From Cryptomeria japonica (taxonomy: Eukaryota; Streptophyta; Pinopsida; Cupressales; Cupressaceae): a stretch of DNA of 60,000 nt. How positions within the stretch are numbered: the stretch's first letter is position 1; each line of letters begins with the position of its first letter. The stretch is taken from contig NC_081411.1 of the NCBI RefSeq assembly GCF_030272615.1, positions 155,522,971-155,582,970 on the forward strand, given 5' to 3'. Shown here one piece after another: positions 12,013 through 22,760 of this stretch. The position numbers and the translations under genes are program-made. The notes beneath the pieces were generated by a model. That model was not told the DNA's origin. It saw only the letters and a program-made list of their open reading frames with translations, and made no database searches.

Positions 12013-13293
12013 CTAAAATTTCTGTAATTTGCTTCTTATCTCCTCAGTATCTCCTCTAGGTTGATCTTTGCAGTCTTTAGCCACGTGTCCAACTTTGTGA
12101 CAATGAAAGCATGCCATTCCGGGATTTCTCCATGATCTCCAGTTGTTCATTCCAAACCTTATCATACAGTTTGCACTTATGTGTCTGTATCTTCCACAAC
12201 ATTCACACCATATTCTTGTATTGTAATCTCATGGTACTAAAGTATATTGTCAATTGAGATCTGTGTGAGTTCGGTAGCTTCTAGTGTTTGCTTGGTGTGG
12301 AGTCCACATATAGTTTTTCTTCTTAAACCAACATTTCTCAGTATTGTGTCCATATCTATTGCAATTTTTGCAAAACCCCTTGAGTTTTGCCTTCTGATAA
12401 TTGTTAACAGACTTTGTCCTACATTGCTTAGATGTGTGACCACACTTATTGCAATTGTAACAATAACCATCAAACCTAGTAACATTCGGTTGCTTACCTT
12501 TTCTGCTCCAGCAAACATTGGTAGTATGTCCTTGTTTTCCACAGTAGTTGCAAATAGGCTTCTTGTCCTTCATGTTACCTTTGTTTCTAGATTTCTTTGA
12601 TGATTCTCCTTTCTCAGTGGTGTTGATTCCTTTCTCGGTAGAGTTGTTTCCTTTGTAACCGTGTCCTGCAGATTTGTTGGGTGTTCTCATATTTAGTTGC
12701 TCATCCAACATTCTTGATGCTTCATGACTTTTCTTCAGTGTTTCTTTTGACTTCTTTTCTGCTTCTAGTTCATCGGTCAATCTTGATAATTCAAGTTTCA
12801 ATGCTTGGTTCTCATTTTCTTTTAGAGTAGCTTCATGATGTGCATAATCCAATTGATCAGATAGATTATGTTGAACTTCAGTCATCCTTGATATTTCATC
12901 ATTCTTTGCAGACACTATTGCTTCTAGATGTTGTTTCTCTCCTTCTATATTTCGCATATTATCTTCAGTTGTTCTCAATGCATCAAGATTTTCAGTCATC
13001 TGTGTGCTGAAATACTCATGTTCCCTTCTCATTGCTTTTAGTTGTTCATTAAGTGCTTTGTTCTTTTCTTTCAATTCTGCAATCATTTCTTCAGATTCTT
13101 CTGATATGTTGTTCTTAGATGATGTCTCAATTTGTGCCACCAACTCTTGTGAGTCCTGTAAATCATCAGACAACCTTCTTCTGACTTTCAGCAACCTTTG
13201 CATTTGTCTCTACATATCTACAATCACTTGATTAGCATGATCCAATTCTTCTTGAAGATTCACAATTTTGTGTGATTGTTTATAGCCTTCCAT
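12013..13293 (-). pseudogene. E1 Gag-like protein with five CCHC zinc knuckles
   Basis: It starts at the ATG at 13293-13291 (MEGYKQSH), shortly after the primer site, and runs about 427 codons to the TAG at 12015-12013, the same length as the E2 protein. The N-terminal 180 codons are coiled coil. Then come CNYCGKQGHTTNVC, CYNCNKCGHTSKQC, CKNCNRYGHNTEKC, CECCGRYRHISANC and CFHCHKVGHVAKDC (C-x2-C-x4-H-x4-C; the fourth has RYRH in place of xxGH). A TAG near 13213 and TGA codons near 12249 and 12228 break it; all look like C-to-T changes. I see no standard capsid domain before the knuckles. Its likely role is RNA binding and packaging. Confidence 0.8.
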
Positions 13294-13342
13294 TGATAGG
13301 ATCTTTCTTTTTAGGTTGTTAGTCCCTTTACCAATAATTAAT

Positions 13343-13353
13343 CTCTAATACCA
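13343..13353 (-). promoter_or_regulatory. E1 primer-binding site (tRNA-Met)
   Basis: The minus strand reads TGGTATTAGAG two bases after the LTR. This is the initiator tRNA-Met complement TGGTATCAGAG with one C-to-T change. E2 keeps the perfect form. Confidence 0.8.
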
Positions 13354-13355
13354 AT

Positions 13356-14556
13356 TGTTAGGTCTGACTTGGAAAGCTAATGTACTGAGAGGGGAGGGGT
13401 GAATCAGTACTTCAAAACTTTTCTTGAAAAACAATTTTACTGATAAACACAAACTAAGTATTGCTGATCTCATAAAAATATAATACTGAAACATAATCAT
13501 AGAAATAACATCCATCAAAATTTCACTCCATAACACAGAATTTTGGTCACGCAGAAACTCTTGGTTAGAGAGAAAAACTGTGGTGGGGATGGTACCCACA
13601 ACTTCACTACTGCAGTAATCAAGATTGCTCGGTTAGAGCTACATGTTTAGCTATTTCGGATAGCTTACCCTATTAGCAGTATAAAGATCTTTAGATCTAC
13701 CTTGCTAAAGTATTTTACAAACACTTTTACAAAATGTTGTACCTGGTTAAAGGCTTTACAATTGATAGACTTTATTAAAGTCTTTTACCCTATTAAAGGT
13801 TTCTAACACAACTTTAATAATTCAATCAAAATCTTTACAAAATATCTGCAACTTCACATCTGAAATGTTATAGCAGACTCTATGTGTTCAAAATAAAATT
13901 ACCTTGCTCATAGCATTCCTCGGTAATTGATAAATCAACTCGGTAACCACTTCTATATACGCTATCCCTTAAACTGTTCTCTTAAATCTTCTCGGTAACC
14001 TTTGAATATCTCTATCAATCTTCTTTCTTCATACTTAACTATATCATCATATCGTATCTTCTCTCTTGATTTTTCAATTCATATCATATATCAAATACTC
14101 AAATCATTCTGTTTATATAGATCTCTAAGATGATGATCTATTCATACTTCGATCATACAAACATGTTTTATTGAATGAATAAACATAGAAATTATTTCAT
14201 TGGATATTCTTCCTCAAAATCATACAATATCTTTAAATGCAATTTCCTATGTAGTAATGGTTTCATCTTCTCAAATCCTATAACATGTTTCACATGTGTG
14301 TCCAGGTTCATTGAATCTGGTAACATGTTTCCACTCGGTTCAGATTAAATCAGTATACCTTCTTTGCTACTCGGTAGACATAAGAACTTTACTCAGTACA
14401 TAGCTCGGTGTATATCATCTCGATGACTTCTCTCTTTTGTAACTGACACCGGTAGCCTTAGTAATTATCAACTGGACTTTTCTGTAGAATTAACCGACTA
14501 GTGTATATAGGATGACTTTGGGCATAAAACTAATGACAACTTAGTAAATAGTAACA
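13356..14556 (-). repeat. E1 upstream (5') LTR
   Basis: About 1,201 bp, partner of 6546-7743. It holds the likely promoter for the element and is followed by the second copy of GGGAAT at 14557-14562. Confidence 0.9.
14112..14119 (-). promoter_or_regulatory. TATA box in E1 LTR
   Basis: TATATAAA on the minus strand, about 440 bp into the LTR in element orientation. The same string lies in the partner LTR at 7298-7305. Confidence 0.45.
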
Positions 14557-15677
14557 GGGAATACCCGATTGGTTTTATAATACTCTCTCCTAAGGAAACA
14601 TTGGGGGGATATCCAATCATTTTGGGAAGACCTTGGCTTGCTATAGTAGATGCATACATAGGTTGCAGATCAGGGGACATGACCATTTCAGATGGTATTA
14701 CTACTAAAAATCTTGCACTCTATTCTCCAGCACAACCACAAATTGATCATGAACAAGTAGTATGACTGGATATAGGAGAAGAATCAGAAGAAATTAATTA
14801 TGTTCAATAGCTGATGATGTTAACAAGGGAACCATTCATAGCACTTCAAGAAGATGATACACTACTCTCTAACTTCATAAGAAATCGTTATGGAGCAGCT
14901 CAACAGTCCATAGGTATACCAGCAAGTCCTTTGCATACACTTCTTCCATCTGCAAGCTCTTTAGATTCTCTTGCAGCCATGGACATATTTCATACATTAC
15001 TACCACAAGAGATTCAAACCTCTTGTCTATCTGAAATTTCTAATCTTGAGTCAGTCGCTCAAATAGAGGTTGTCACAGGAAGAAATCTGAATGTTAGTAG
15101 TCAATTAGCAGTAGATCAAAGATTTTCATTAAGAGAATTACTCAAAGTCCAACAACAAGCCTTCGCATGGGATTATCATGACATGAAGGGATTAAATCCT
15201 ACATTGTGTACCCATAGGATTTATATCAAAGAAGATTGTAAACCAATTAGACAACCTCAACAAAGGATTAATCCTGCCCTAAGAGAAATAGTTAAAGAGG
15301 AACTACAAAAGTTTCTTAATGCAGGATTCATTTACCCTATTTCAGACAGTCAATGGGTTTCCCCCCTGGTTATAGTTCCAAAGAAAGGAGGGAAATGGAG
15401 AATTTGTGTGGACTATAGGGAGCTCAACATTGCTACCAAAAAGGATCACTTTCCACTTCCATTCATAGATCAAGTGTTAGATTCTCTAGCAAGTAAGCAA
15501 TACTTTTCATTCTTGGATGGGTTTAGTGGTTATAATCAAATAAGAATGGCTCCAGAAGATCAAGAAAAGACTATCTTTACCTGCCCCTGGGGCACTTATG
15601 CCTATTTAGTTCTCTCCCTTTTGGTTTATGTAATGCTCCTGCAACCTTTCAAAGGGCTATCCTCAGTGTATTTTTAG
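14557..15677 (+). pseudogene. gypsy-1 pol: end of protease and reverse transcriptase, first part
   Basis: After the E1 duplication the protease resumes with GGYPIILGRPWLAIVDAYIG and ends in a stop near 14763. The next frame (14814-15677) has a gypsy RT N-terminus: PIRQPQQRINP, VVSPLVIVPKKG-like SQWVSPLVIVPKKGGKWR, CVDYRELN, DHFPLPFIDQVLD and YFSFLDGFSGYNQI, where the Asp of FLDG is the first catalytic Asp. A 2-bp gain in the CTCTCCC run near 15611-15617 shifts frame just before the LPFGLCNAP motif, so the ORF end at 15677 is artefactual. Confidence 0.85.
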
Positions 15678-15694
15678 ATATATCCCATGATTGT

Positions 15695-16897
15695 ATGGAA
15701 ATTTACATGGATGATTTTACTGCTTATGGGGCCACCTTTAAGGAAGCATTACAAAATCTAGCCAAAGTGTTGCAGCGGTGTGAGGATAACAATTTATCCC
15801 TGAACAGTGAAAAATATTTTATGATGAGGCAAGAAGGTATAGTGTTGGGACATCGTATTTCTCAATCAGGTATTAAAGTAGATCCAGCCAAAATTGAAGT
15901 AATACTTGCTCTTCCTGCCCCTGCAAAACAAAAGGATGTAAGAAGTTTTTTAGGCCATGCAAGGTGCTACAGGAGATTTATCAAGGACTTTAGTAAAATA
16001 GCAGGACCTTTGTATTCTCTATTGACAAAATATGTTGAGTTTGAATGGACAGCTACATGTGAAGAGGCATTTTCTAAACCAAAAGGAGCCTTAACTCAGG
16101 CCCCTATGCTTAAAGGACCTAATTGGTCAATTCCTTTTTACATTCATATAGATGCATTTTATTTTGCAATAGGATCAATTTCAGGGAAGAAGCAAGGAGT
16201 TTTAGAAAATGCAATTTATTATATCAGTAAAAATTTGCAAGGACTAGAGCTGAATTATACTGTCACTGAAAAGGACATGTTAGTTGTCATCTATGCCCTC
16301 AATAAGTTTAGGCACTATATAACTGGTTATCAAATCTTTGTGCATACTGATCATGCATCCATCAGGTACCTCATGAACAAAAGCTCCATTATAGGTAGAT
16401 TGGCAAGATGGTTGTTGTTAATACAAGAATTTCACATTACTATCATAGATAAACCAGGTAAAGCAAATGTAGTTGTAGATTTTCTATCTAGAATTCAAAC
16501 ACTAGACAATCATGAAGCCATTGATGATTCTTTTCCTGATGAGCATTTATTTTTCATTAATTTGAACAGCCCATGGTATGCCGACATAGCTAACTACCTA
16601 GCAGCTAACAAGATACCTAATCATTTCTCACCAAAAGAAAAAAGGTTGCTAGTAGAAAAAAGTTTCAACTTCTCATGGATAGAAGATTGCTTATTTTATA
16701 CAAGGCCAGATCAAGTTATGAGGTGTTGTGTAAGGGAAGATGATACATATGATATACTTCATGCCTATCATGATGAGCCTTGTGGAGGTCACTTTGCTAC
16801 CAAAAGAACAACTCTCAAGATATTGACTAGAGGGTATTATTGGCCAACCTTGCACAAGGATGCAGTCAAGTATACTAGGAAATGTGACAGATATTAG
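15695..16897 (+). pseudogene. gypsy-1 pol: RT catalytic core, RNase H, integrase zinc domain
   Basis: It opens with the RT catalytic box IYMDDF (second and third Asp) followed by the connection region VRSFLGHARCYRRFI. The RNase H domain shows YIHIDAF, LNYTVTEKDML and VHTDHASIRYLM. The integrase N-terminal zinc domain follows with HDEPCGGHF, RGYYWPTLHKD and a final KCDRY then TAG. At the end, the second zinc-binding Cys is Tyr and the next codon is a stop; both fit G-to-A and C-to-T decay. The 400-codon open stretch is the best-preserved part of this pol. Confidence 0.88.
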
Positions 16898-16900
16898 AGA

Positions 16901-17359
16901 ATGGGAAGACCAACTTGGTATGATGAAATGCCTTTACATCCCCAGGTGGTTGTTACACCATTTGACAAATGGGACTTAGAATTTGTTGGGCCTATTGATC
17001 CATCATCAAATGGTCGGTCATACATTCTTGTTTGTACCGACTATGTCACAAAGTGGGTAGAGGTCAAAGAATTCAAGCATGCTAGGGATAATAAGGCAGC
17101 AGAATTTTTATATGAGGAAATCTTCACTCAGTATGGAGTTCCTAGAGAAATTGTAATAGATCAAGGGGCACAATTCACTTCAACTTTGATTACCGACTTG
17201 GTTAATGAATACAATGTAAGGCACAAAAAATCCACTCCTTATCATCCTCAGGCTAATGGACAAGCAGAGATCACTAACAGGGACCTTGAATCAATATTGA
17301 CTAAAATAATAGCTCTTAACTGCAAGGATTGGTCTAGCAGGTTATTTGAAGCAATATAG
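16901..17359 (+). pseudogene. gypsy-1 integrase catalytic core
   Basis: This is an rve-type integrase core: WDLEFVGPI, IVIDQGAQFTS and PYHPQANGQAEITNRDLE. The second Asp and the Glu of the DDE triad are present. At the first position, where LDFxGP is expected, the sequence reads LEFVGP, so the first catalytic Asp appears to be Glu. It ends at a TAG (17357-17359) that falls inside the domain rather than at its natural end. Confidence 0.85.
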
Positions 17360-17859
17360 GCTTATAGAACCACTTGGAAAATCACAACGGGGTTTACACC
17401 CTTTGAAATGGTATATGAAACAAAAGCAATGATACCTGTGGAATTTGAGCATAAAACCTTAAGAACAGCCATTGCCTTGGATATGACTCTTTCTGCAGCA
17501 CAAGAGGAAAAGCTCTTATAGTTTAATGCCTTAGATGAGATAAGAAAGTCAGCCCTGCAGCACACTGAAACAGTTCAAAATTAGTGAATGAAGTGGCATG
17601 ATTGCTATATTAAAGATAAATCATTCAAGCCAGGTGATTGGGCCCTTCTCTATGATTCAACATATAAAGATAACTTGGGCAAATTACAGACATGTTGGCT
17701 AGGACCTTATGAGATAGTTGAAACATTCTCTAATGGTGTCCTCTGATTATCCACAATTGATCCTGTCAAGTTTAAATTGTTGGTCAATGGTCATCGTCTA
17801 CACCTATACCACAAGCCTCTTAGCAAGGACGAATTTCTACAGCAGTTCTCCATAGTTTA
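17360..17859 (+). pseudogene. gypsy-1 integrase C-terminal region
   Basis: A continuation in the same frame with several stops is recognisable by TPFEMVYETKAMIPVEF, FKPGDWALLYDS, TCWLGPYEIVE and the terminal VNGHRLHLYHKPLSKDEF. This is the usual end of gypsy integrases of this clade. About 165 bp of non-coding 3' sequence follows to the E2 insertion at 18023. Confidence 0.8.
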
Positions 17860-18017
17860 AAATGTCAAGATTCATGTAGCAACTGGTGATGACTTTGTCG
17901 TTACCTCTCCATCCTAAATCTTTGTTGCATGATCATAATAAATACTTCCATATCTTCAGGAAGTACATTTTTGCGCAATAAATACTCCATTCCATATTCA
18001 CTCATTTCTTTCCACTC

Positions 18018-18022
18018 ACTTC
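18018..18022 (+). repeat. E2 target-site duplication, left copy
   Basis: ACTTC immediately before the E2 LTR end. The partner is GAAGT at 40151-40155, the reverse complement, so the two sides of E2 now face opposite ways. Confidence 0.85.
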
Positions 18023-18377
18023 TATTGGCATTTTGATGATTTTTTGATTGTCATTGATGGACACACACTTTCTTGATGATGGACACACACTTTCTTGATG
18101 TATGAGTTATGCTCAACCGATAATTGTTCCAACCGGTATTGTGTATTATTAAATGTATAGTCTTTAGACTATCGGTATTTTGCAGAAGATGTTTACCAGT
18201 CACAGATTGACTGAAGAACTCAAGCGGTATGGAGACCTCAAGCAATTTGAGGATAGAAAATGGTTCGAGGATAGCAAGCAGTACGAAGGACCCAAGCAGT
18301 AGTTAACTTTTGATCAGAACACTATGTTCTACCAATCTTCATTTTTGACAACCGATAATCAGTATATTGTATTAACT
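18023..18377 (+). repeat. Severed outer part of an E2 LTR
   Basis: 355 bp matching the reverse complement of 40960-41288, the outer end of the intact E2 LTR. Shared features are TTGGCATTTT at the edge, a doubled TGGACACACACTTTCTTGATG, TAGTCTTTAGACTA and TATATTGTATTAAC. The terminal TG has become TA. It stops dead at AACT, where T1 begins. The rest of this LTR is at 46444-47298, inverted and 29 kb away. Confidence 0.88.
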
Positions 18378-18403
18378 GGGTAAACGCACAAAGTTGGGTC
18401 CCA
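18378..18403 (+). repeat. T1 left terminal inverted repeat
   Basis: GGGTAAACGCACAAAGTT then GGGTCCCA. Against the other end (GGGTGGCTACAAGAAGTT then GAGTCCCA) about 18 of 26 positions agree without gaps, including GGGT, AAGTTG and GTCCCA. This is imperfect, but it coincides with independent junctions on both sides. Confidence 0.65.
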
Positions 18404-18446
18404 ATCTCCCAGAAGTCTGCGGGTTGGGAAATGAACCCACTAGAAA

Positions 18447-18702
18447 CGGGTGCCCGATTTTTACAAATCGGGCATCCGTTTAGCTTCGAGTGCCCGAGCC
18501 ATAAAGAAACGGGTGCCCGTTTAGCAACGGGTGCCCGAAGCTAAACGGGTGCCCGTTTATTTCAATCTCAGAAATGCCTACCCATTTTTCAAATAGTAAA
18601 AATGATAGAAAATGGTTTAAAAAAAAAAATTAAATACATTTTAAAAATGGGCGCCCGTTTTTTCAAATCGGGTGCCCGATTTGAAAAAACGAGCGCCCAT
18701 TT
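18447..18702. repeat. Subterminal array of GC palindromes, left end of T1
   Basis: About nine versions of AAACGGGYGCCCGTTT occur in 260 bp of otherwise AT-rich DNA, near 18447, 18467, 18485, 18508, 18525, 18544, 18647, 18665 and 18687. The full form is a 16-bp perfect palindrome and most variants differ by C/T or G/A. The same motif recurs upstream of the transposase at 27894-28000 and in T2 and T4. Candidate transposase-binding sites, by analogy with the subterminal repeats of CACTA and Ac/Ds elements. Confidence 0.75.
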
Positions 18703-18780
18703 TTAAAATGTATTTAATTTTTTTTTTTTAACCATTTTCTATCATTTTTACTATTTGAAAAATGGGTAGGCATTTCTGAG
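18567..18780. repeat. 214-bp near-perfect hairpin
   Basis: Arms of about 105 bp with almost no loop, centred at 18673/18674 in TCGGGTGCCCGA. The outer edge CTCAGAAATGCCTACCCATT (18567) is mirrored by its complement ending at 18780. Poly-A and poly-T runs and GGGCGCCCG motifs pair across the centre. Confidence 0.88.
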
Positions 18781-19140
18781 GTGCACAGGCACCCTTTTTT
18801 TTCAACCCGACTGACCCCCTAGACCATTATTACCTCCTTCGAGGTATTTAGTTTTATTTTTTATATTCTATTTTATTTATTTTATTGTTTTTCATAAAAA
18901 AATGTTAATGTATTGTTATTTTTTTATTTTTATGTTTTAAAGTTTGAAAATCATCTTTTATTTTATTTTATTTCATGTTTAAAATAGTTTTTAGTTTTCA
19001 AATATTGCAAAAAACATGAATAGTAAAAACCGTAGGAAAAAAACAAAAAACAAAAACGTAAACGAACAATAAACATTAGACATAAAAAACAGACAATAAA
19101 CTCTTTCCTTATCCTTGAAAACTCACATGTTCCTTTCTAG

Positions 19141-19400
19141 CTAGATAGGCCAAATGATGATGATGATGATAGGAGTTTTATTCCAAATGAACCACAAGAT
19201 AGGACTAGACATATTAAATTTAAAATAGTCCAAAATATTAGGGAGATTGTGTGGCATCATCCATTCAATCCCCCATCTTTGCAAAAATGAATTCCATATT
19301 ATTTTTGCAAATTCACATTGCACAAAAGGATGATCATAATCTCACTAATTTCCTTACATAAAACACACTTGAAAGAACCCCAATGCCCAATAAGTTTTAG
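19141..19400 (-). pseudogene. LINE zinc-binding RT (zf-RVT) remnant
   Basis: The minus strand reads FKCVLCKEIS, then in another frame DHPFVQCEFAKIIWNSFLQR followed by WGIEWMMP and LWFIWNK. The Cys-x2-Cys, His-x-x-x-Cys pattern followed by IW matches the zf-RVT region at the end of plant non-LTR reverse transcriptases. Only about 80 codons are left. It lies inside T1, about 800 bp from the left end, so it is either a captured fragment or an old nested insertion. Confidence 0.55.
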
Positions 19401-21059
19401 TAAGTATTATTGGCCATTACATTTAATTTGCAAACTAAAAATTGTGAGATATGCATTAAAAGTGTTGTAGACAAGGTTGACATGGAAATATCCATAACTA
19501 AAATGGTTTTAAATTATTTTCATTAATAACAAAAGGAAAAATATACCGAGCTATATGCATACCAAACTATTCAATTGAATTGGATTTTCAAATTTTGAAG
19601 TGATTAATTTGTCCTATCAACCCCATTAGATTTGATGTGTTTGAGTAAATTCAAATCGCAATACCTAATTATAGGCTTGTCAATTACCCTCGTCACTCAG
19701 TAGTTTTCTTTTATATCTAATTAGATTCTTGGAAAAGAATTAATTTTAATCATTTAAGTATGCATTCATTAGTTTTAATTATTATTAATTTATTATATAT
19801 AAAACAACATTAATAATATACATAAAAATAATATATTTCTAATAATAATATTAATTAAATATTTATAAATTATATTATATACTATTTTTTATTAATGATC
19901 TAATATTTAGATTAATAATTGTGACCAAATAATCAATAGAGAAACCATTTTACAAAAGAATCATAGTTATCCCAAATAATCTAATTTAGATGAGTTATGA
20001 ATAATTGCTTGTATTTCATTACCAAATGTTTATTCTAATTGATATAATTGATGTACATAATTTAAATATATTTTGAAAATTATTTAATATGTAAATAAAA
20101 TTTGATCTTAAGTAAATAAATTATTTAATATGATATAATAAATTTCCTCTTAAGTATTAGCATCGAAGGGTATGTGATCTTCATCTAGTACAAATGGAAT
20201 GAAACAATCTACAATAGGATCCTCTAGGAATGGAGAGATATGAGGGTCTCCATGGATCTCCTAAAGTCTATTCCAAAGTGTGTGGGGGAAATCAATATCC
20301 AATGCAATACACATAGAATAATGATCTTGATAAGTTAGATCAAATCACTCCTACATGGTCAATGATGTTACACCAAGATTATATAATTTCTAGTGTTTCT
20401 AGTTTAGGTATGACTCCATACATAAAAGGAAAATGATTACACCACCTTAAAACTTATCAAGATACCATTTTACAAAAGAATCATAGTTATCCCTTTTTTA
20501 TTTTACCACAAAAGGATGAATAGAGAAACCTATGATACCTCCTCAAATAAAACCTTAAAAGATCAATAAAATCAATACATATCAAACATATCAAACAAAT
20601 TCATCTCATGTAATATGGTCATTTTCAAGTGCCAAGATGTCCAAGTAAATGACTAGAATGTGAAATCACAAAAAATGGTCATTTATTCAAGCTTCAACTT
20701 AGTGTAGTACTACTAGTTGTGATCACTAAATCATCCAATGATTCTAGAAAAGAACACAACAAAGTAGTACATGTATTGACAAGTTCATAGATATAACTTA
20801 TGACTTTAACTTATGATTGTTTTTATGATTTTGATGGAACTTATAAGTTAATTCATCTTTAGATGTTAAAAAGTATTGTTTGAGTTGCATGGGCATTATG
20901 ATGTTTTATTTTGTAGAATTCTTCTTATATTTTGATTTAAGTGGATATTTCTTAAATGATGCCTATTATTACCCACCTATTAATAATATTATAGATCTAT
21001 ATGTGAGTTTCCTTTTTTTATATTTAAGTTGCTAAATTGTATTTAATTATAAGTTTTTT
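19401..21059. other. AT-rich spacer of T1
   Basis: Mostly A/T-rich tracts, especially 19740-20150, with no good frame. It is mirrored in T2 from about 58540 to 60000, which shows it belongs to the element. A short coding-like remnant is annotated separately at 20157-20330. Confidence 0.6.
20157..20330 (-). pseudogene. Short coding-like remnant of unknown origin
   Basis: The minus strand reads SPFLEDPIVDCFIPFVLDED and ends in DAN or DAD plus a stop. The T2 equivalent on the plus strand is at 59290-59466. Amino-acid sense is kept in both copies despite stops upstream, and it looks like the tail of a lost gene. I do not recognise the family. Confidence 0.3.
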
Positions 21060-21200
21060 TGGAAGGTGAAATGTAAATTAAATAGTTTGTAATTGTAAAT
21101 TTTCATGTTCAATGTAATTGTAATTGTAAATTTTCAAGTTTGTAAATTTTCATGTTTGTAATTGTAATTGTAAATTTTCATGTTTGTATATATATGCAGA
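21060..21200. repeat. Short tandem minisatellite upstream of ORF-A
   Basis: Repeated AATTGTAATTGTAAATTTTC and CATGTTTGTAATT units. The reverse complement at 58385-58530 in T2 has more units. It could be the ORF-A leader or promoter-proximal region; TATATATATGCAG just before the start ATG could be a splice acceptor. Confidence 0.7.
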
Positions 21201-21210
21201 TTATTTTCAC

Positions 21211-22709
21211 ATGATGGATGAGTTTGAGACAGATGAGCTATTAGGTCTAGTACCACCTCCACCTCCACCTGATCAATTGAGACAAACAATTAGGACAAAT
21301 ATTGATGCTTTCATTAGAGATATTCATACTATTAGGCACGAGCCTCATCCACCTCCTCAATTGTTACGCCTTGCAGATAGTATGCAAGGCATTGTACAGT
21401 TTGTGCAGGCATTAGATAGCTTGCTAGATAGCTATCGTAGTTGGCGTAAGGGATTGCGTACATTTTACGTTGATGGCCTCACATACAAACAAGTTAATGA
21501 CTTAAAAATAACAAAAATAGATTTGAAAAAATATTTTGTGAACCCTAAGATGGGTGAAGAGATAGATCTGAAGAAGCCACGGATCTCTATTTGATGGTGT
21601 AGGCACCCGGGCATTGCTAGCCACTTTTGGGAGCGGTGGTGGATGGTCTTTGACCAACCACCACAATCCAATCATGAGGTCCCGATGTATTTTTTGAAGA
21701 AATTATGGGCGGAATTTTAATTGGGAAAAAAGCCCAATTACTTTGATATTAGATCATTTCAGGGGGTTGGGAGAGGCATGCCCTAGGATAGGCTAGGAGC
21801 AAAATTGAGCGACAGGGTTAGAAACCATGTGCGCAATGATCCATTGGTTCCTCTTCCATCACCATTTGTTCCACCACCTGCCCATCATCGAGTAGTGGAT
21901 TCTGCTCTAGGTTCATTGAGTGCATTGTCGGGCAATTTGGTATAGCAGTTGCGGGAGGTGAGGGTTGCCCCCTGCTTAGCACATGTTTGCACGAGCTGTG
22001 GGGATGTATGTAGGGGTCCACAGAGTGAGGCTGCCCCTGGAGGAGATGGTGATTTTGATGATGCTAATGCTGCCCATGGTGGTTATGATGATGTCGAGGA
22101 GGCTGCACATGTTGATGCTATCTCTCCATATGTTGATCTCCTGTGGGCAGACGATGATCAGCCTACAGAGGTACAAATTTATTTGTATAATTTATAGTGC
22201 AATATTAAATTCCTTATATATACACATATGAACCATAACATGAGTCAATTTTTTCTGAATAGAGGATGGATCATGCCACATCATTGAGGAACTATCAGCA
22301 TGTTACCTCAATACCTAGAGATGTTGGTGCCGCATTTACGGTATGCACTTTCATCTAGATAAATTATATTGATATGTACATTTAAATAAACAATAAATTT
22401 TTTAATGTAATGAGTTACATATGATATGTTTTTTTAATTTTGTAGGGTGCTTCATGTAGCACTGAGGTGGGTAGTTCTTCACGTGACCCATGGACCACTG
22501 AGGCTCGGCGTCATATACCACTAGTATGTTTTTTATCCATTAATTATAAGTGTTTACATGCTTACTAATTTAAGTACAACTTTGATTCATGTTCATTATT
22601 TTTTGCAATTGTAGGCTTCTGGATTGTTTGATGGCACATCACATGTATGCCTTTGACCATCAGTTACTTTGCTCGCATCACATGTATGCTTTTCTGTGAT
22701 AATCTTGTA

Positions 22710-22760
<51 letters not shown>

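Larger units (their letters stand above)
6546..14556 (-). mobile_element. E1: complete pol-less LTR retrotransposon (8.0 kb)
   Basis: The element has two LTRs in direct repeat (6546-7743 and 13356-14556, TGTTAGG...GTAACA), a primer site complementary to initiator tRNA-Met (13343-13353, minus strand), a polypurine tract (7744-7755, minus strand) and a flanking duplication GGGAAT (6540-6545 and 14557-14562). The transcript runs right to left. It encodes a zinc-knuckle Gag-like protein and then a very long second protein, with no recognisable protease, integrase, RT or RNase H. It must be mobilised in trans. It shares architecture with E2 at 40156-47298. The tRNA-Met primer suggests a Copia-type helper, but without pol this cannot be decided. 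Confidence 0.85.
3917..18022 (+). mobile_element. gypsy-1: Ty3/gypsy LTR retrotransposon, Athila/Tat-like, interrupted
   Basis: The order is LTR-like promoter region, tRNA-Asp type primer site, gag remnant, protease, [E1 insertion], rest of protease, reverse transcriptase, RNase H and integrase. This gag-PR-RT-RH-IN order defines Ty3/gypsy, and the tRNA-Asp primer site is typical of the Athila/Tat side of plant gypsy elements. The left edge is approximate (a TG near 3917) because no second LTR is visible. The element originally continued past 18022. After undoing the inversion described in the findings, its next segment is the complement of 40155-38371, where an extra ORF lies. Many stops and frameshifts make it inactive. 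Confidence 0.8.

Noticed and set aside
18447-18720. CRISPR-like array of short GC palindromes
   Set aside because: The spacers are irregular in length and there is no fixed repeat unit; the setting is a plant transposon.
21211-21600. Proline-rich frame as an extensin or host formin fragment
   Set aside because: The proline run is short and copy-variable, and the rest of the protein is conserved only with the transposon copies.
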